This document shows positions 23,623 to 31,024 of a DNA stretch of 64,000 nucleotides, one piece after another; positions within the stretch are counted from its first letter, which is position 1; every line of letters starts with the position of its first letter. Source of the stretch: Planococcus wigleyi (GTDB lineage Bacteria; Bacillota; Bacilli; Bacillales_A; Planococcaceae); assembly GCF_014836985.1 (NCBI RefSeq), contig NZ_JACSPU010000003.1:124001-188000 (forward strand). Reading direction: 5' to 3'. Under the pieces are notes generated by a model. That model was given only the letters and a program-made list of their open reading frames with translations, had not been told where the DNA came from and ran no database searches. The position numbers and the translations under genes are program-made.

Positions 23623-23847
23623 ATGTCTAATTTAGGCTTGTTCGGAACAGGAAATTGGCTAGGAATTTTGTCGACAACCTTGCTGATTTTCAGTATTTAT
23701 TTTACGTTCACTTTTTTTGAGCACTTGAAAAGCGGTGAGCATCGATTAAGAAAGATAAACAAAATAGCTGCACTCATTTGTATTGCAGGCGCTTTGTTAA
23801 CCCCAGCCTTTTACCACTTCTACATTTATAACGAGATGATGAAGTGA
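23623..23847 (+). CDS. Small membrane protein (74 residues)
   Basis: Two hydrophobic segments (WLGILSTTLLIFSIYFTFTFF and IAALICIAGALLTPAFYHFYIY) flank a short positively charged loop (KSGEHRLRKINK). AAAGGAG precedes the ATG. It is the only gene between lox-like sites A4 and A5. Unrecognised family. Downstream lie an 11-bp inverted repeat (23906-23916 with 23945-23955, AACCACAAGTG) and a 12-bp palindrome (ACTACCGGTAGT, about 23993-24004). Confidence 0.6.
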   Translation: MSNLGLFGTGNWLGILSTTLLIFSIYFTFTFFEHLKSGEHRLRKINKIAALICIAGALLTPAFYHFYIYNEMMK

Positions 23848-24018
23848 AAAGGCAAGCCTATTCGTTTAAGAGTTCCAGTAATTTTGTAATAGTTGCGTCC
23901 CAATAAACCACAAGTGATTTATTGTGTTCCCTTTAAATTAAAACCACTTGTGGTTCTAAACGTTATTCGATCATAGTCCTGAATACAATTTAACTACCGG
24001 TAGTCGTTTCATTGAATC

Positions 24019-24052
24019 TGAATGTAACTTATTGGTAAGTAAGTTACATTCA
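24019..24052 (+). repeat. 34-bp lox-like site A5
   Basis: TGAATGTAACTTA, spacer TTGGTAAG, TAAGTTACATTCA. 493 bp from A4. Confidence 0.85.
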
Positions 24053-24144
24053 AATGCCCAATTCACAGGGGCTTGCAAAAAAAAAAAATAACCTTATCGA
24101 TTTTTAAGTTATACTAATTTTTAGAAATAGAGGGGGTTATTGGG

Positions 24145-24294
24145 ATGGAAAAAACGCTGGTCATTTACATTGCTTTCGGTGCAGCCATCGGGTTCTTTTT
24201 CGGGGGGATTTGGGAGGCTATTGCGGCAATGGTGCTCATTTACATTGCGCTCAGAATCGATCACCTTATAAAAAAATTCGAATACAGAAGATAA
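24145..24294 (+). CDS. Very small membrane protein (49 residues)
   Basis: ATG 24145 to TAA 24294 encodes MEKTLVIYIAFGAAIGFFFG, a Gly-rich hydrophobic hairpin, then a second hydrophobic stretch (IWEAIAAMVLIYIALRI) and a basic tail (HLIKKFEYRR). GAGGGGG lies about 10 bases upstream. The hydrophobic pattern with charged ends supports a real small membrane protein. It shares the A5-A6 interval with the next gene. Confidence 0.5.
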   Translation: MEKTLVIYIAFGAAIGFFFGGIWEAIAAMVLIYIALRIDHLIKKFEYRR

Positions 24295-24426
24295 TTTATC
24301 TAAATTCACTAAATTCAAAGTCGCATTCGAAAAAGAGTACGGCTTTTTATTGAATCTGCAGGCAATATGCGGACAGTTGAGTGACATTCGGAAAGTTATT
24401 GAGGACAAGTAAGAAGGAGGATTTAC

Positions 24427-24681
24427 GTGAAAAATAGCTTTTTGAACTCATTTAAGTTGGTTGTAGTTTTCTTTTGTTTAGGTGTCTTAGCTTTAATACT
24501 AGGTGTAAACGGGGAAGCAGTGGCCATATTTATTTCGAGACCTTCGGGTGCCGGGTCATGGACAACATCTGAAAGCATGATGAATGGATTTATATATATA
24601 CCTACAGCTATTGGCGTTTTTTTCTTTGCACTAGCTACCATTGTTTTCACAATTTCTTATAAAAAAGTGCAAGAAAAATGA
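24427..24681 (+). CDS. Small membrane protein (84 residues)
   Basis: Two hydrophobic segments (LVVVFFCLGVLALILGV and FIYIPTAIGVFFFALATIVFTI) separated by a polar loop with GSWTTSESMM. The GTG start at 24427 has a strong AGGAGG about 8 bases upstream. It lies between lox-like sites A5 and A6. Unknown family. Confidence 0.6.
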   Translation: MKNSFLNSFKLVVVFFCLGVLALILGVNGEAVAIFISRPSGAGSWTTSESMMNGFIYIPTAIGVFFFALATIVFTISYKKVQEK

Positions 24682-24785
24682 ATATATAATTCTTTCTAAG
24701 AACTCATTCTTATTTATTTTTAAGAAGCTTCAGGGGAAAGTCCTTGTTTCGATAACTTTTTTATTTGAAGTAAAGAGCATGAATC

Positions 24786-24819
24786 TGAATGTAACATAAG
24801 TGTAATTAAGTTACATTCA
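24786..24819 (+). repeat. 34-bp lox-like site A6
   Basis: TGAATGTAACATA, spacer AGTGTAAT, TAAGTTACATTCA. 767 bp from A5. Confidence 0.85.
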
Positions 24820-24888
24820 AATTCATTAACGACAAGGGTTGCTTCAAGAGCTTCTAAAGCAATACTTTGGAGAGGTCTTACCCTCTTA

Positions 24889-25713
24889 TTAAGCAATAAT
24901 TTTTGCAAACCAAGCTACATAATGGGCTCCTGGAATAAAAAGAATTTGGGCAAACACTGTGCCTAGTAACCTTGAACTCATCATCATGACAGAAGCTCTT
25001 TTTAGCTCAGAATAATTCCCTTTTTTATTGATGACATCGTCGGCTAAAATGGAGATTTTAGGATCAATGAATATGATCAATAACATTGTAGCTATACCGT
25101 TTATCAATCCCGAGGCCATAATTGCCGTTGTTTTATACTCAGGAACCAACAAACTAGCATATAAGGCCGACAAAACCCCAATTGTATAAACAGCCGTAAT
25201 GACGACGTTGATTACAAATAATTTTATCGGAATCTCTCTTATCCCTATTCCTCGTAAATAGGACAGGCTTGGCTTTCGTATATATTTGAATCCACGACGC
25301 ATATAATCGAACGTAAAGCCTTTTTTCAATAAATTTGGGATGGAGCCTCTTTCATTCGCCAAATGAATAATGGCTCTAGAAAAAATGGCTACAAAAGTAG
25401 GCAAGCAGATAATGCCTAGTAAGGTACCTAGCGAAGCTGAACCTATGAGGATTCGGAATTGGTTTTCAACAAATATGAAAGCATTATCCGAAGGAGCTTT
25501 ATCGATCAAACTCCCTGTAAAAGGTTGCTGCATCATATTCGATAACCTTGAAACCATCACCATTACATTAAAAAGTGATAAAGCTGATGCTAATAAACGG
25601 ACGCGCGCCCCAGAAAGGCGCACTGCATAGGCTAATGTTTCGATTGAATGAATGATCAGGATGAATAGAGCGATCATGATGAGTTTTTCTGTTAATAATT
25701 CTATTATTTCCAC
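24889..25713 (-). CDS. amj: Lipid II flippase Amj family protein
   Basis: 274-residue polytopic membrane protein with the Amj (B. subtilis YdaH) signature: HSIETLAYAVRLSGARVRLLASALSLFN in the first helices and VSRLSNMMQQPFTG after them, then about six further hydrophobic segments. Amj is the alternate lipid II flippase that can replace MurJ in peptidoglycan synthesis. It is alone in the interval between lox-like sites A6 and A7, on the minus strand. As a mobile second flippase it could protect against agents that hit MurJ; that role here is an inference. Confidence 0.8.
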   Translation of the reverse strand: MEIIELLTEKLIMIALFILIIHSIETLAYAVRLSGARVRLLASALSLFNVMVMVSRLSNMMQQPFTGSLIDKAPSDNAFIFVENQFRILIGSASLGTLLGIICLPTFVAIFSRAIIHLANERGSIPNLLKKGFTFDYMRRGFKYIRKPSLSYLRGIGIREIPIKLFVINVVITAVYTIGVLSALYASLLVPEYKTTAIMASGLINGIATMLLIIFIDPKISILADDVINKKGNYSELKRASVMMMSSRLLGTVFAQILFIPGAHYVAWFAKIIA

Positions 25714-25806
25714 CTGCCCAATTTATATTGTTAGATTTGGACGTTTTGCATTTCAGTAAGTTTCTTCAAAATTTTATAAAAAAAACCAATCATAAAAATC
25801 CGTCTT

Positions 25807-25840
25807 TGAATGTAACTTAATCTAAATTAAGTTACATTCA
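25807..25840 (+). repeat. 34-bp lox-like site A7
   Basis: TGAATGTAACTTA, spacer ATCTAAAT, TAAGTTACATTCA; flanking bases extend the pairing. 1021 bp from A6; last full copy. A half-arm (ACATTCAAAT) occurs near 25904. The rest of the 25714-26085 gap shows no gene. Confidence 0.85.
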
Positions 25841-26085
25841 AAACCCCGGTTTTATTAACTTCCTGAGAAAAATAAGTGAAACTGAAATTAGTAGAAAAAA
25901 GATACATTCAAATCGTTGATATATCTGGGCTTGTGTTTCGTTGACGCGCTCTTTTTTCTTTCGGTAATAAACCTTAAATAATCAGTTACACAGAGAAAAT
26001 AAATTTATAAAGACAAAACGCTCCTAAAAAATGTATGCTCAATAAAATACTTGTCGCTATTTAAGATTAAAAAGGGAGTATCACG

Positions 26086-26454
26086 ATGAAAAAGAAACTT
26101 GTACTTGTGCTATTCATTGTCAGCTTGGGAATTAATTTATTTCTGTTGGGAGATTGGCTGTTATTTCAACCGACAGCGGAAGAAGAAATCGCGTTAAGCG
26201 AAATGGTGCAAAAAACAGTAGAAAGTGCCGATTACCATGAGATCGCCAGCAAGGAGAAGGTGATTGCGATCGATCGATTCTTGGAGAAGTCAAAAGGTGG
26301 GACCTTCCCTTACAACTTTACGGTAAATGTTTACACCGATACGCAAACCCATATTTTCGCTTGTAGTGATGCGACCTGTTCCGCCATGAAAAGTGTCGGC
26401 ACCATGTACTCAATTTACAAAGACGAAGACCGACGATTGCCCTTTGACCAATAA
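26086..26454 (+). CDS. Membrane-anchored or secreted protein of unknown function (122 residues)
   Basis: The N-terminal basic plus hydrophobic stretch (KKKLVLVLFIVSLGINLFLLGDWLLF) is an uncleaved anchor or signal peptide. The outside part holds two Cys close together (FACSDATCSAM), which could form a disulphide. A strong ribosome site (AAAGGGAG) precedes the ATG. It is the first gene after lox-like site A7 and ends before a perfect 20-bp-stem terminator. No family recognised. Confidence 0.6.
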   Translation: MKKKLVLVLFIVSLGINLFLLGDWLLFQPTAEEEIALSEMVQKTVESADYHEIASKEKVIAIDRFLEKSKGGTFPYNFTVNVYTDTQTHIFACSDATCSAMKSVGTMYSIYKDEDRRLPFDQ

Positions 26455-26530
26455 AAGTCCTGAAAGAGATATAGCCATGTGAAATGGGCAGAGTAAAATT
26501 AAAGTTGTCCTTTCCTTAGACTGAATGTCA

Positions 26531-26574
26531 CAAAAACGGATACCGTCTCTGTCTAGAGACGGTATCCGTTTTTG
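26531..26574. terminator. Strong bidirectional terminator
   Basis: A perfect 20-bp stem with a 4-base loop (GTCT): 5' arm 26531-26550, 3' arm 26555-26574, with A-run and T-run at the outer ends so it can act on both strands. It separates the lox-like cassette region from the DUF3006/MBL pair. Confidence 0.85.
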
Positions 26575-26631
26575 TCTGCATATGCTGCCTTTTTCCTTCA
26601 AATTTAGTTAGAGAAGAATTAGCAAGTGAAT

Positions 26632-26853
26632 TTAATCCTCCCAAAGCTCATTCATTAACTCTTCGATCTCTTTTCTACGCTTCTCGGTTTCCTCATTAAG
26701 AAGGGTCACCCGATTTCCAATGATTTCAACAAAGTCACCCGGCTCAGCTGTGATTGGAAAGATGCTCTTGTCAAAGTCGCGAGTAATCCCTTCAATTTCA
26801 ATAACTGCAATGTTCTCTTCAAACCGATCGATGATTCCTTTTAAGGGCTTCAT
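26632..26853 (-). CDS. DUF3006 family protein
   Basis: 73-residue protein with the DUF3006 pattern (IDRFEENIAVIEIEG near the N-terminus and a short beta-rich domain) followed by a charged helical tail. DUF3006 genes are typically found next to secreted metallo-beta-lactamase-fold proteins, as here, where it follows the MBL gene by 2 bases in the same operon. Molecular role not established. Confidence 0.75.
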   Translation of the reverse strand: MKPLKGIIDRFEENIAVIEIEGITRDFDKSIFPITAEPGDFVEIIGNRVTLLNEETEKRRKEIEELMNELWED

Positions 26854-26855
26854 GA

Positions 26856-27701
26856 TTATTTCACCGTAGCAACTGTGATTTTGGTTCCGGTCGAAGTGAA
26901 GATGATGTTGCCTTTTTGATCCGTCCGATAAATCGTCGTCTTGTATGGCTTGTATCGGTTCAGTACTTCAGTGGATGGATGGCCATACGAATTCTTTCCA
27001 ACGCTAATTACCGCATATTTCGGCTTTACGACTTTTAGGAAACCCGCATTGGAGGAAGTCTTGGCTCCATGATGCCCAACCTTAATGACATCGGCAAGGA
27101 GCGTCTGCTTGGCCTTAACCATGTCCGATTCGGCAGTTTTTTCGGCATCGCCCGTAAACAGGAACTTGTTCTTGTTATAGGTGATGTGAAGTACGGCACT
27201 CCAGTTGTTTAAATCGCTTTTCCCATAGTCGCGTGTCGGTCCGATAAACTTGGCCGTCCCAGTCTTCAGAGGAAGTTTCACACCGGCCTTTGCTGTCTTG
27301 ATAGTCAGTTTCTCTGCCTTGACAGCAGTCAGGAAATTCTTATAGGCATCGGTCGTATGTGCCACTTTTGGTGCATAGACCGACTCGACTTTATAAGCTT
27401 TGAGCACTTCATCCAGACCACCCAAATGATCAGCGTCGGGATGCGTGGCAATCATAATCTCAATGTCATCGACTTTCTGTTTCTTGAGATAAGCAATGAC
27501 TTCATCTCCCTGTCCTTGCCGCCCACCGTCAATCAGGACGTCCTCGCCGCCCGGCATCTTGATGTAGGTAGCATCACCCTGGCCGACGTTAATAAAATGT
27601 ACTTTCATTGTTGGGGTAGCCGCCATCGAAGCGGAAGGCATAGAGACAAGCCCAGCCAACAGGATGACGGACATAAGGATACTTAGGGTCTTCTTCAACA
27701 C
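26856..27701 (-). CDS. Secreted ComEC/Rec2-like MBL-fold hydrolase
   Basis: 281-residue protein with a signal peptide (KKTLSILMSVILLAGLVSMPSASMA) and a metallo-beta-lactamase fold: VHFINVGQGDATYI, VLIDGG, THPDADHLGG (HxxxDH metal ligands), FTGDAE and GHHGAKTSS. It corresponds to the extracellular MBL domain of ComEC without the transmembrane channel. These stand-alone forms may be nucleases or phosphodiesterases outside the cell; activity unproven. It is followed by DUF3006 at a 2-base gap, so one operon. Confidence 0.85.
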   Translation of the reverse strand: MLKKTLSILMSVILLAGLVSMPSASMAATPTMKVHFINVGQGDATYIKMPGGEDVLIDGGRQGQGDEVIAYLKKQKVDDIEIMIATHPDADHLGGLDEVLKAYKVESVYAPKVAHTTDAYKNFLTAVKAEKLTIKTAKAGVKLPLKTGTAKFIGPTRDYGKSDLNNWSAVLHITYNKNKFLFTGDAEKTAESDMVKAKQTLLADVIKVGHHGAKTSSNAGFLKVVKPKYAVISVGKNSYGHPSTEVLNRYKPYKTTIYRTDQKGNIIFTSTGTKITVATVK

Positions 27702-27825
27702 ATCGCCTTCTTTCCTGTAAGTTATTTACATCTTCATCATAAGCTACGAAGATCCAACCGACAATACATTTTTTCTGGATTTCTCAAGTATTTTCAGCAT
27801 TACAACGGAACAAGAAATCGAATCT

Positions 27826-27860
27826 AAAAAAGATGACTCCGGCCCAATACCGAAGTCATC
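27826..27860 (-). terminator. Terminator after the toxin-antitoxin operon
   Basis: On the minus strand an 11-bp stem (GATGACTTCGG / CCGGAGTCATC, one mismatch) is followed by TTTTTT. A second small hairpin (GCAGCTTAGCTGC, 27867-27879) lies just upstream. Confidence 0.75.
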
Positions 27861-27941
27861 TCCTCGCAGCTTAGCTGCGGGGTGCTTTTATTAAGTTGTC
27901 CATTAAATGGGGCACAGTTCAGCAGAGGCGTATCTGTTTCT

Positions 27942-28205
27942 TTATTCGTAAATATCTTTTCGATGTCCGACATCGATGATGGTAATAATGATTTTTTCGT
28001 CTTCGATTAACGCCAGGATGCGGTAATCACCGACACGGTAACGCCACTTGCCCTTGTGGTTCGCAACCAAAGCTTTTCCATGTGTTCGTGGATCGCTGGC
28101 ATCCTGCAAGTTCTTTTCGATCCAGCCAATCAGGAGAGAGGCCTGGTACCGGTCCATCTTTTTTAATTTCTTCAACGCGACATCTGAAAAATGAACAGCA
28201 TACAT
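27942..28205 (-). CDS. RelE/ParE superfamily toxin
   Basis: 87-residue basic protein of the RelE fold: N-terminal VHFSDVALKKLKKMD, central HGKALVANHKGKWRYRVGDYRILALIED and C-terminal IIDVGHRKDIYE. The family includes ribosome-dependent mRNA interferases (RelE) and gyrase poisons (ParE); the WRYRVGDYRI strand and GHRxxIY ending are RelE-like. The antitoxin gene lies 6 bases upstream in the same operon. Confidence 0.88.
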   Translation of the reverse strand: MYAVHFSDVALKKLKKMDRYQASLLIGWIEKNLQDASDPRTHGKALVANHKGKWRYRVGDYRILALIEDEKIIITIIDVGHRKDIYE

Positions 28206-28211
28206 CGTCTG

Positions 28212-28424
28212 TTATAAACCTAATTCTTTTTTGACGTCATCTAAGGAATGGGTTTTTTCCATATTGGCAAGGACCTGGTCAAAATTTTCTACGTCGATTT
28301 CATCCTCAATCTTTTCGATGATGGCATTTCTCATTAAATCAGAAACAGATGTCTTTTTTAGTTTGGCGTAGTCGCGGATGAGTTTGCCGTCTCGATCATC
28401 TACACGCAAGGAAATAGTAGCCAT
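28212..28424 (-). CDS. RelB/DinJ-type (ribbon-helix-helix) antitoxin
   Basis: 70-residue protein. The N-terminal ATISLRVDDRDGKLIRDYAKLKKTSVSDLMRNAI is a ribbon-helix-helix DNA-binding domain, and the C-terminal acidic tail (EDEIDVENFDQVLANME...LDDVKKELGL) would wrap the toxin. It is encoded just before the RelE toxin. A perfect 33-bp palindrome lies directly upstream, the expected operator for self-repression. Confidence 0.88.
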   Translation of the reverse strand: MATISLRVDDRDGKLIRDYAKLKKTSVSDLMRNAIIEKIEDEIDVENFDQVLANMEKTHSLDDVKKELGL

Positions 28425-28439
28425 GGTAAAACCTCCTTC

Positions 28440-28472
28440 AACTCTTTGTAATACATTGTATTACAAAGAGTT
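28440..28472. promoter_or_regulatory. Perfect 16-1-16 palindromic operator of the toxin-antitoxin operon
   Basis: AACTCTTTGTAATACA and its exact inverted repeat flank a single centre base. It starts 15 bases upstream of the antitoxin start codon, the expected place for ribbon-helix-helix autoregulation. TTACAAAGAG/TTGTAATACA submotifs could bind two dimers. Confidence 0.8.
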
Positions 28473-28599
28473 GTGTTTGTAAAATGATTGATCTGAACCT
28501 CTTCATGGAAATAGTATTTTTATAGGCGCTATCTATATGCAAACACCAATATAAATAATTTCCTAATATCATAAGCAATACAGAATGGAGCTAAGAAAA

Positions 28600-28845
28600 G
28601 TGGCCAATAAAAAAACTTGCGACTTTTTGACTCCAGGAGTCAGTGAGGCAACTTACAACTCTTTCACGATGGATGAAAAAAATGTGTTTGATCTAATTAC
28701 AACCCAAGGCGGTGGGGTAAGGGGCATTGAAATAAAAGAACAGCTCGGCATTGGCTTTGAAGAACGGAAACGAATTATCAACGCTTTGCATCATAAAGGC
28801 GCTCACATTACTCAATTTTGGTCGATTGAAAAAGTATTCAAGTAA
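28600..28845 (+). CDS. Small winged-helix-like protein (81 residues)
   Basis: The central part (SFTMDEKNVFDLITTQGGGVRGIEIKEQLGIGFEERKRIINALHHKGAHI) has a winged-helix rhythm with a turn at LGIG, ending in KVFK. GTG 28600 is preferred: GGAG lies 9 bases upstream, whereas an ATG at 28585 overlaps that site. It faces the membrane-protein gene (12 bases between stops). Probably a DNA-binding protein; no named family. Confidence 0.5.
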   Translation: MANKKTCDFLTPGVSEATYNSFTMDEKNVFDLITTQGGGVRGIEIKEQLGIGFEERKRIINALHHKGAHITQFWSIEKVFK

Positions 28846-28857
28846 CGGATTAATCCC

Positions 28858-29862
28858 TTAGTAATCACTGCCATAAAACAAGGATATCAAGACATAAAAT
28901 ACGTAACTAGCAAGAAAGTAAGCAGAAAAAACTATTAAAACTGCATAAAAAAAATATTTTATAAAATTCATCCATATCTCAGGGTTTCCTTTATCTTTCC
29001 GAAATTCTGTTATTGTAGACTTTATGTCATTTTTCGTGTTTTCAATAATTTGAAAAAATTTATTAATTGTTCTATTTTTTTTCTCCTCAAATATAGAAGA
29101 TTCTTGTATTATGCGTTCGTTATATTTATCTATTTCATAAATTTTTTCTATAATTTTTTTAAAATATGAACTGATTTGAGTGATTGCTGTTATCACAAAA
29201 ATAGTTAATATAAATAATGAAAAGTTTCCATTGCCTTCGTTTATGTTTGAAATGAAGTTTGTCTCGCTTATAAAATAGCCAATTAGTATACTTCCAATAA
29301 TCAAGACTGGAGAAATAAGCAATTCGTTCTGGTCTCGCTGGCTTTTAGAAGCCGGGAAGCCATAAAATGCACCCAATGTTAATCCAACACCTATAATTAA
29401 ACTCATTGTCATTGAAAAGAGTTCATTATTAAGACCGTATCTTGTAAAGATTTGGTGAAAAGTGTATGCCAAGACTGAACAACCACCAGCAAATATAGCA
29501 GTATACATTATAAAAAGAAGGTAAGCATCCAATATGGATTTCAATAATCCTATAATATAAAATACTACTATCAAAAAAATCTTAGGAATATTTATTTGTT
29601 TTGAAAAAATATTCATCAAGATCATTAAAGAAAAGAGACTAAGAAAAATTATGAAGTACGACCAAAATTCTTCTCTAAAATCATAATTTGCAATCAACAC
29701 TGTTGCTATGAAAAAAGCAATTAAAGATGAAAGTAGTAAACTTATAAAAAGATTAATAAATAAAACTTTAATACTAAACTTTTTCCCATCTACCTGATAC
29801 AAATCTACTCTAGTAGAAAGAAAAGCTATAAATGAAATGCAAATATTAATAAAGTCTTTCAT
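28858..29862 (-). CDS. Uncharacterised multi-pass membrane protein (334 residues)
   Basis: About eight hydrophobic segments (for example LFINLFISLLLSSLIAFFIATVLI, YIIGLLKSILDAYLLFIMYTAIF, LIIGVGLTLGAFYGF, LFILTIFVITAITQI, FFYAVLIVFSAYFLASYVFYVLI), a charged coiled-coil-like loop (about residues 240-290) between the last two, and very A+T-rich codons unlike the left region, suggesting transfer. Unrecognised. The 29863-30143 upstream gap shows no gene. Confidence 0.65.
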   Translation of the reverse strand: MKDFINICISFIAFLSTRVDLYQVDGKKFSIKVLFINLFISLLLSSLIAFFIATVLIANYDFREEFWSYFIIFLSLFSLMILMNIFSKQINIPKIFLIVVFYIIGLLKSILDAYLLFIMYTAIFAGGCSVLAYTFHQIFTRYGLNNELFSMTMSLIIGVGLTLGAFYGFPASKSQRDQNELLISPVLIIGSILIGYFISETNFISNINEGNGNFSLFILTIFVITAITQISSYFKKIIEKIYEIDKYNERIIQESSIFEEKKNRTINKFFQIIENTKNDIKSTITEFRKDKGNPEIWMNFIKYFFYAVLIVFSAYFLASYVFYVLISLFYGSDY

Positions 29863-30143
29863 TTTTAAACTCCTTTAATAAATATAAATTACTCTCATTA
29901 TATTTGTGAGTTTAATATATCACAAAAGAATATTTTTAAATAGACAGAAAATACTAATAAATTTTCTTCTAGTAGAAACTTCTCTATTTTACAACTTTTT
30001 TAGTTTTCTCTTTTAAGAATTATCACTCTTTCAACTAAATTGACATTATGTTGAAAGACATTCGTAGAGCTATATTATTATACTAGGATAGTTTTATATA
30101 AGCGTTACAACATGTAAATAATTGTGAAAAGGAGTGAGCTGTT

Positions 30144-30785
30144 ATGGATTTTTTGCTGCTAGAGTACCAGAAACAATTAAAGCGGACTAGGGCATTAAAG
30201 CGCTCTTTGCCGAATGAAACCGCAACCGATAAAAACCGGCACACTAATTTAACTAGAATGATTGTAGATTTGAAAATCGCGGTAAATTGGCTCGAAATCG
30301 GAATTCCTTATTACAATCGCAACGGTATTTACGGGAAACAAACACTAGAATATGAATCCGCCCGACACGTAACCGATAAGCACAAAATATATAAGAATGC
30401 AGATCCTTTCGATATTGTGGAGCAGCACGTTGACGCTGATCTTGAAGAGGGTAAAAAACGCGGATACAGCAGTAAAGAAACTTATGCGTATTTGAAATGG
30501 GCAAGCAGCGCCTTATTGAAAAATCTGGCATTGTTGAGGAATGTTAACGTTCACGCGCGTGTAGGAACCTCACAAAACCTGAGATACATACGCGCGTATG
30601 CTAACAACTTTACGCGTATAGGTTTTGGAATGGTTGCAAATAGTGGCATAAACACCTATATATGTAGTGGTAAATTGTTGGAAATTGAGAGTGTAGGATG
30701 GTTGGCAAATGTCGGCAGCTCGCTTCTCTATAGCTGGAGGATGGAGGCAAGGGGTATCGTTGCTGGATGCGGCAGTAGAATTTAA
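30144..30785 (+). CDS. Xpf-like phage regulator, C-terminal part replaced (possible pseudogene)
   Basis: Residues 1-75 (LLLEYQKQLKRTRALKRSL...MIVDLKIAVNWLEIGIPYYNRNGIYGKQT) resemble the N-terminal half of the PBSX sigma-like activator Xpf. The region-4 helix-turn-helix expected after about residue 110 is not seen; instead the frame runs into repeat-rich DNA (ACGCGCGTA repeats from 30549) and encodes an odd tail (VNVHARVGTSQNLRYIRAYA...). Either the gene is broken and only the first 130 codons matter, or it is a divergent form. It is the only clear phage-type regulator in the window. Confidence 0.45.
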   Translation: MDFLLLEYQKQLKRTRALKRSLPNETATDKNRHTNLTRMIVDLKIAVNWLEIGIPYYNRNGIYGKQTLEYESARHVTDKHKIYKNADPFDIVEQHVDADLEEGKKRGYSSKETYAYLKWASSALLKNLALLRNVNVHARVGTSQNLRYIRAYANNFTRIGFGMVANSGINTYICSGKLLEIESVGWLANVGSSLLYSWRMEARGIVAGCGSRI

Positions 30786-30943
30786 AATACCTTATCAGAC
30801 ACTTAGACGGCGCGCGGCAGCAGGACGTTGGCGGCTGCTCCGGGAATGGCAAGAGATAGATCCAGACTGTACTTCTGTGGATGATTATATCTATCATTAC
30901 AAATAGCTACAATTCCGACAAAACCTGACTTTCACGCGCGTAT
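30572..30943 (+). repeat. Direct repeats ACAAAACCTGA + ACGCGCGTAT flanking a 346-bp segment
   Basis: Copy 1: ACAAAACCTGA (30572-30582) and ACGCGCGTAT (30590-30599). Copy 2: ACAAAACCTGA (30918-30928) and ACGCGCGTAT (30934-30943). Related single motifs lie at about 30551 (CACGCGCGTGTAGG) and 30611 (TTACGCGTATAGG). The repeats flank the small helix-turn-helix ORF at 30709. They may be phage control sites or scars of an insertion. Confidence 0.6.
30709..30906 (+). CDS. Small helix-turn-helix protein (65 residues)
   Basis: GVSLLDAAVEFKIPYQTLRRRAAAGRW is a good helix-turn-helix like the N-terminal part of phage small terminases or Psq-type binders; the rest is short (LLREWQEIDPDCTSVDDY). It overlaps the 3' part of the preceding reading frame in another frame, supporting decay of one of the two. 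The ribosome site is weak (AGGATGG, about 10 bases upstream). It may be a terS fragment. Confidence 0.4.
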   Translation: MSAARFSIAGGWRQGVSLLDAAVEFKIPYQTLRRRAAAGRWRLLREWQEIDPDCTSVDDYIYHYK

Positions 30944-31024
30944 AGGTAATTCAGATATTTGAAGTTAATAAATGAGAGGAAATGCCGATAAAGATAGTAA
31001 AAGATATTAGGAGTAGATTAGATA

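Noticed and set aside
21586..25840. CRISPR array
   Set aside because: The repeats are 34-bp palindromes spaced 427-1021 bp apart with genes between them, not 25-40 bp spacers, and no cas gene is present.
13137..25840. Classical integron attC sites
   Set aside because: The R' core GTTRRRY and its RYYYAAC partner are not found at the repeat ends, the sites are too short and symmetric, and no IntI-type integrase (with its extra helix) was seen.
27725..27760. dif-like site near ATTTACATC
   Set aside because: The second half (ATAAGCTACGAAG) matches the XerC consensus poorly and the spacing is off.
30105..30125. Another dif-like site (CATGTAAATA)
   Set aside because: Only the XerD-type half is similar; nothing like the XerC half lies at the correct distance.
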